Shown: positions 60,076 to 64,000 of the stretch, one piece after another | Layout: the number at the start of each line of letters is the position of its first letter | Numbering within the stretch: the first letter of the stretch is position 1 | NCBI GenBank assembly: GCA_020205615.1 | Contig: CM035168.1 | Location: forward strand, 5,398,237-5,462,236 | DNA length: 64,000 nucleotides | Origin: Panax quinquefolius | Lineage: Eukaryota > Streptophyta > Magnoliopsida > Apiales > Araliaceae | Direction of reading: 5' to 3' | Notes under the pieces: model-generated | What the model was told of the DNA's origin: nothing | The model's input: only the letters and a program-made list of their open reading frames with translations | Databases searched by the model: none | Position numbers and translations under genes: made by a program

Positions 60076-61111
60076 TGTAAGACCCCCAACTTTTATGAAT
60101 AAAGATTAATTTTTCTCGAAATATATTTATGAATATTATGGTGTGGTTTTGATATAATGTTATAGTTGAGGGTAATATTTATAAATTTTACAAAGTAAGC
60201 AAGTTGTTATAAAATATTCGATTGGTCAGGGAATATTCATTTTAACAGGAAATATTCATACGACGGCACAATCATTGGTGGACCCCACAACGAAAGTATT
60301 GTCAGAGTTAGAAAATGACAGAAATATCTTTTTATAACATTAACGGCGAATGTTTTACCGTCAATTGTTGAAATACCCGGTGGTAAAAGTACAGTAATAC
60401 GCATGGTTGCATAATAGCACACGGTATTGTACAGTATCTTTGATTATTGATGCTTACGTGAGAAGTTATTCAGTTATACTCAATTATTGCTACAATAATT
60501 GCTGCATAATATCTCTCATATTATTGACTCAATTATTATCACAATATCATCTACATAATATTTTATATTATTAAATCAATAATTGAGACGACAAAGTTAT
60601 TCATATTATTATTTGCATTATTGACGATGTCTAGAAAGTTCTGTCGATGAAAGGGGTTTGGTCACCTAATTGTGCGCCAATAAGGAGAAATCCTTATCGG
60701 AAAGCCCCCTTTTTCCTGGGAATGATCTGGTTGTTAAATATTGTGAGGTATAATATTAATGATAAATAAGTTTGTGTTGATTAAAGATGAAATTGATATT
60801 TTCATTGTGTTGGGATTATTAGTGTTAGTAAAAATCGACATCTATTTCGATAATAATTGATTTCTGGAGGTTAAATTGACCAATCAGGTAATTAATTGGA
60901 TAAATGATCAATTAATTGATATTAGTTCACATGCATATAACTATTTGTTCACATGAATGGAAGTATTGATTCACATGCATTTACTATTAGGGGAGGTGGT
61001 GCAAGTTTGATAATACTTGTAGGACTAAATTAAAAATAGAGGAAAAGATGAAGGTAATATACTGTAATAATTCGAGCCCCAAAACGTGCAATTATCGAAA
61101 CTATATTTTTT

Positions 61112-61120
61112 TATAAATAG
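61112..61120 (+). promoter_or_regulatory. Outward-reading LTR promoter of G2
   Basis: TATAAATAG on the + strand, 2.8 kb upstream of the host gene start at 63903 and in the same orientation. The donor-like site at 61252 lies downstream of it. Confidence 0.55.
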
Positions 61121-61484
61121 AAGCTCATTCTTTTTTCATTCTCACCAATTCACTAAGACTCACAAGAGCAATTATAGAGAGAGAAGATATAGAGAGAAAG
61201 AAGGAGAATATTCTGCTACTTCACTATTCTAGTATCCAGTCTTCTTCTAAGGTAAGGGATATTATTTTGTTCAGTATTCGTATGAAATAATATTTTCTTC
61301 CATACTCTGTAGTATGTAAGTAATATTATTTCGTTTTGTATTCGTACTTCTACACTCAATTTGTTAAAGTATTGCTTTTATACTCCATGAAATTAGTAGA
61401 ATATCATTGAAATTTGCGCTTCATCTAGTATCGTTTCACAAGGTTATTTTTCTGAATATTCTTGTTAAATTTTAAGCTTTTCAT

Positions 61485-61600
61485 GACGAAATACTATTCA
61501 TGGGGTACTATTCACAAAGTACTATTCATGAATACTATTCACAAAGTACTATTCACGGGTACTATTCCCAAAATATTATTCACGGGGTACTATTCATAAT
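61485..61600. repeat. ACTATTCAC short repeat in the G2 LTR
   Basis: About seven copies of TACTATTCAC or close variants (ATTCATGGGGTACTATTCAC and similar), 15-20 bp apart. It is the reverse complement of the GTGAATAGTA repeats at 14045-14300, as expected from the opposite LTR orientation. Confidence 0.65.
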
Positions 61601-62603
61601 AAAAATTGATTTTTTTTTGTTCAAATTATTTTTGTTACAATATTATTCTTGAATTTTACTCCACAAAGCAGTATCATGTTGACAATTTGAACATTATTAA
61701 ATTCTGAATAAATTGAATTATAAATCTTTAAAAGTTTATCCTTTGCTTTCTTTTAATTGAATTCTTATATCATTGTCATCATCCCCATGCTTATATTGTG
61801 ATGAAAGTCATCTTTGGCTTACGTGCAGATGGATTGCTGATTGGTATGATTATGACCAGTGATTATTCGGTATAATCATGACCGTAATGTTAAAAATGAT
61901 GTGATAAAAGTCCTCATTGGCCCGTAGTGCATTAATGGACAGTTGTTGGCATGATCATGGCCATTGGTGAAAACACGAATATCCTTGACCCGTAGTGCAT
62001 GGATAATTCGTGGTTATGATACTAATGAATATCCTTGGCCCATAGTGCATGAATAATTCAATGATGTGGATTATTTATTAAGCTGAGTCTCAGCGATAAA
62101 ATTGATGATAAACTTTCTAAATCATAGAAGATAGTAGATATCATGCTCTACTTGACTCTTCTAATGGATTGCTTGTTCCGCTGCACTTAAACTTGATGTT
62201 TATTGTATTTTATCAGTTTAACACTGTTGAAGGCTAACGATAATTTATTCTACATTATCTTAGTCATAATATTTCTTACTGGGCTATTTGAGCTCACCCT
62301 TTTGCTTTCATTGTTCTCTTCAGGAAATGAAAATGTAGTCGGGACTAGTCGGGGAACGTAGTGATGGTCCAAGATGGTGTTATAGAAGTCTTCACTATTC
62401 TATGAAATAGTGTGATAATAATTGTAATGAGGACTCCATTTGAGTTTGGATATTGTCTAGAAGACAATATTCGTATTAAAACTCTCAGCTATGTTTTGTC
62501 GTATTTTACACGATGGTTATATAATTAAGTTTGTATTTGAATTATGTATCATGTATTTAACGACTCAGAATGGGTAGTGTATACCTATTTTGGGGGCGTC
62601 ACA

Positions 62604-63837
62604 CTTAGAGTGTTAGCTCCTGCTCATTTTCTCTTTCATTATTCAAGTGCCAGAACTAACTCCTTATGAACTATTGACTTCCAGCCACTTCCAATAAAAT
62701 AGTGATTGCATTTCTAATTTTCAATATGAAATAGTGATTGCATTTCTAAATATGGAACGACCTTTTTAGTAAGGGAAAAATTTAATTTTAAATACATTAC
62801 TTTTTTTTATATAGATTTCGTGAGATATAATTACACAGAGGGATAAAAAAGAATCAATCACATTTAAGCACATTAGAAGGAAATTCATAAAAGGCAAAGT
62901 CACAGTAATGTAGCCTTAGAACATATATGTGTGTGTGCTCTGTCTGGTGCTACAATAGGGGACCGACCTGGCTCATTAGCATGCCTACTTTAGTGCTTTC
63001 CTAGTTGACAGAGTGGTTACAGTATTGACTTGCAACTGGTCATGCGGGTGTCTTTTAAATGTATATGACGTTATAGGACTAATATTATTGTTTGTGTCAC
63101 CCTTTTTCACTTCAATGTAATATATTACATTGTTTCTTCCTCTACTCTCTATCTCTTCTCCATAACTCTTTTTGAACAACTAACATATAGTACATATAAA
63201 TGTGGAAATATGATAACCGATCTTGTATGGCCATTAAAATCAATTCGGGACTAAAGATTCGGGTCTGACCTGTTTTTCCTTTCTTTGTCCCCTTACTTTT
63301 TTGTTTGTAATATTTTGCTGACTCTTTACACAAATTTAGGTTTGAATAGTTTTTTCTTTTTTGCTTTGTATCTTTAGATTTTAGACTTTAGCATAAGTTC
63401 AAAATTCTAAATTCACCTTGGAACATAACATAAGATGTAATGCACAAACCGGTAAACTCTCAGCACTATCCCCTACAATGTATATTTATTTATTTTTCTG
63501 TGTAAAATTTGATCATTGCACAATAATCTATTATATTTTTATTATATTTTAATTTATTAATTATACATACACATTTATTATTAAATAATTAAATAATTTC
63601 ATCGCAAGGCGCGAATTTTTATCTAGTTGTTTACTAAAATAATGATATTTAGCCTCACAATTTTAATGTAGTGGTTACCCTACAAGTGTTTCTATTTGAC
63701 AATGCATTCCCCAATTGTCAGAATTGCTATTGAAATTTAGATTTAGAAATGAATTTTAATAGTAGTACTTAAAACGTAATTTCAGACCTAATAAGATCGA
63801 CGCCCCAGCTGATCATCCATCTCGGACCTCCGTAGAT
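62604..63837. other. Host intergenic DNA between the nest and the gene
   Basis: It has no gypsy or copia similarity and no convincing reading frame; frames at 62985-63179 and 63142-63333 on the minus strand are short and featureless. It is AT-rich with T-rich stretches. It holds a possible tRNA-derived SINE (62985-63130) and a weak Helitron-like end (63601-63626). The proximal promoter of the gene at 63903 would be in the right part; I see no clear TATA box. Confidence 0.7.
62985..63130 (+). mobile_element. Possible degraded tRNA-derived SINE
   Basis: AGAGTGGTTACAG (63010-63022) resembles a tRNA A box. Further on are GACTTGCAACTGGTCATG and GGGTGTC (63045-63051) at the position of a B box. 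The word order GACTTGCAAC-GGTCA-GGGT is usual in plant SINE heads. The B box is poor and no target duplication was identified, so this is tentative. Confidence 0.3.
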
Positions 63838-63902
63838 TCTTCTCTCTCTCTCTCTAACGTAAGTTGCCGGCGAATTACAAAATCCCGGCGACGTTGACAG
63901 CA
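63838..63902 (+). promoter_or_regulatory. CT-rich 5' untranslated region of the host gene
   Basis: The TCTCTCTCTCTCTCT tract (about 63840-63855) is followed by AACGTAAGTTGCCGG and a GC-richer stretch up to the ATG. Pyrimidine patches near the transcription start are common in plant genes. GTAAGT at about 63859 could be a chance donor-like word. Confidence 0.5.
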
Positions 63903-64000
63903 ATGAGCTCACCTCCGCCAGAAGGCAATACAACCGCAGCCCCCAAAGACGAAGAAGCCCGCCGTCTATTATCCTCGCAATCCTCGTCGCCGTCGCCGTT
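63903..64000 (+). CDS. N-terminus of an unrecognised host protein, cut by the window edge
   Basis: The ATG at 63903 opens an uninterrupted frame of 32 codons to the window end. It starts MSSPPPEGNTTAAPKDEEAR and continues RRLLSSQSSSPSP-like. The sequence is GC-rich compared with everything to its left, with a purine at -3 of the ATG and codon use typical of an expressed plant gene. The peptide is hydrophilic, rich in Ser, Pro and Ala, with an acidic DEEA patch. It is likely a disordered N-terminal region or the start of an organelle-targeted or regulatory protein. The family cannot be named from 32 residues. It is the only plausible intact protein-coding gene in the window. Confidence 0.65.
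   Translation, partial: MSSPPPEGNTTAAPKDEEARRLLSSQSSSPSP

Larger units (their letters stand above)
60076..62603 (+). mobile_element. Element G2: 3' LTR, right boundary of the nest
   Basis: This 2528-bp LTR runs from TGTAAGACCCCC to GGGGGCGTCACA. It has the conserved block (about 60628-60712), TATA box (61112-61120) and donor-like AAG|GTAAGG (61252). There is a repeat of ACTATTCAC words at 61485-61600 in place of the hairpin array. The following CTTAG (62604-62608) should be its target duplication; the partner is beyond the left edge. Past 62603 there is no family sequence, so this is the junction with host DNA. Confidence 0.92.

Noticed and set aside
63142..63333. Minus-strand open frame of 63 codons in the host intergenic region
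   Set aside because: It is short, lysine-rich and low in complexity, overlaps another chance frame, and has no promoter or homology signal.
62604..64000. tRNA gene suggested by AGAGTGGTTACAG and GGGTGTC
   Set aside because: No acceptor stem or cloverleaf can be drawn and the B box is poor. It is kept only as a tentative SINE.

Overview
This is eukaryotic plant DNA, probably from a eudicot with a large repeat-rich genome. It is strongly AT-rich and almost entirely LTR retrotransposon. Nothing in it looks prokaryotic. Most of it belongs to one family of Ty3/gypsy elements, whose C-terminal integrase and chromodomain sequence resembles Tekay/Del-type chromoviruses. The LTRs are very long (about 2.4-4.0 kb), begin TGTRAGACCCC and end GGGGGCGTCACA. 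The primer binding site (PBS) resembles TGGTATCAAAGC, and the polypurine tract (PPT) is a G-rich run just before the 3' LTR.

From about 4.1 kb to 62.6 kb the window is one nest, with older elements cut open by younger ones. Level 0 on the + strand is two gypsy copies joined through a truncated LTR. G1 is 9639-9806 plus 32083-34235. The shared LTR is 34236-35627. G2 is 35628-37116 plus 58306-60075, with its 3' LTR at 60076-62603. G1 is split by a minus-strand LTR insertion at 9807-32077 (target duplication TCAGT). G2 is split by element D at 37117-58300 (target duplication CATTA). Inside these lie three solo LTRs with perfect 5-bp duplications (6368-9340 AGTTC; 10115-13051 GGTGA; 39922-42397 TCTTT), element B (14818-31803, about 3.8-kb LTRs around 346 bp of interior) and element E (47309-56511). 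A 9.2-kb Ty1/copia element (18000-27225) sits inside the left LTR of B. Element X (1-4152) runs off the left edge.

All retrotransposon coding regions are broken by stops, frameshifts or deletions. Recognisable domains are gag with CCHC knuckles, aspartic protease, reverse transcriptase, RNase H, integrase and chromodomain for gypsy, and gag, protease, integrase, RT and RNase H remnants for copia. No copy in the window could supply all functions.

The gypsy LTRs share a TATA box (TATAAATAG), an AG|GTAAG splice-donor-like site about 130-170 bp downstream, and a conserved upstream block containing a short palindrome. One subfamily also carries a tandem array of about 70-bp units. Each unit can fold as a hairpin, and the two stem arms change together between units. 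This array is the most unusual signal in the window.

The nest ends sharply at 62603. The last 1.4 kb is single-copy-looking intergenic DNA, with a possible degraded SINE and a weak Helitron-like end. It leads into the first 98 bases of a host gene starting at 63903 on the + strand.
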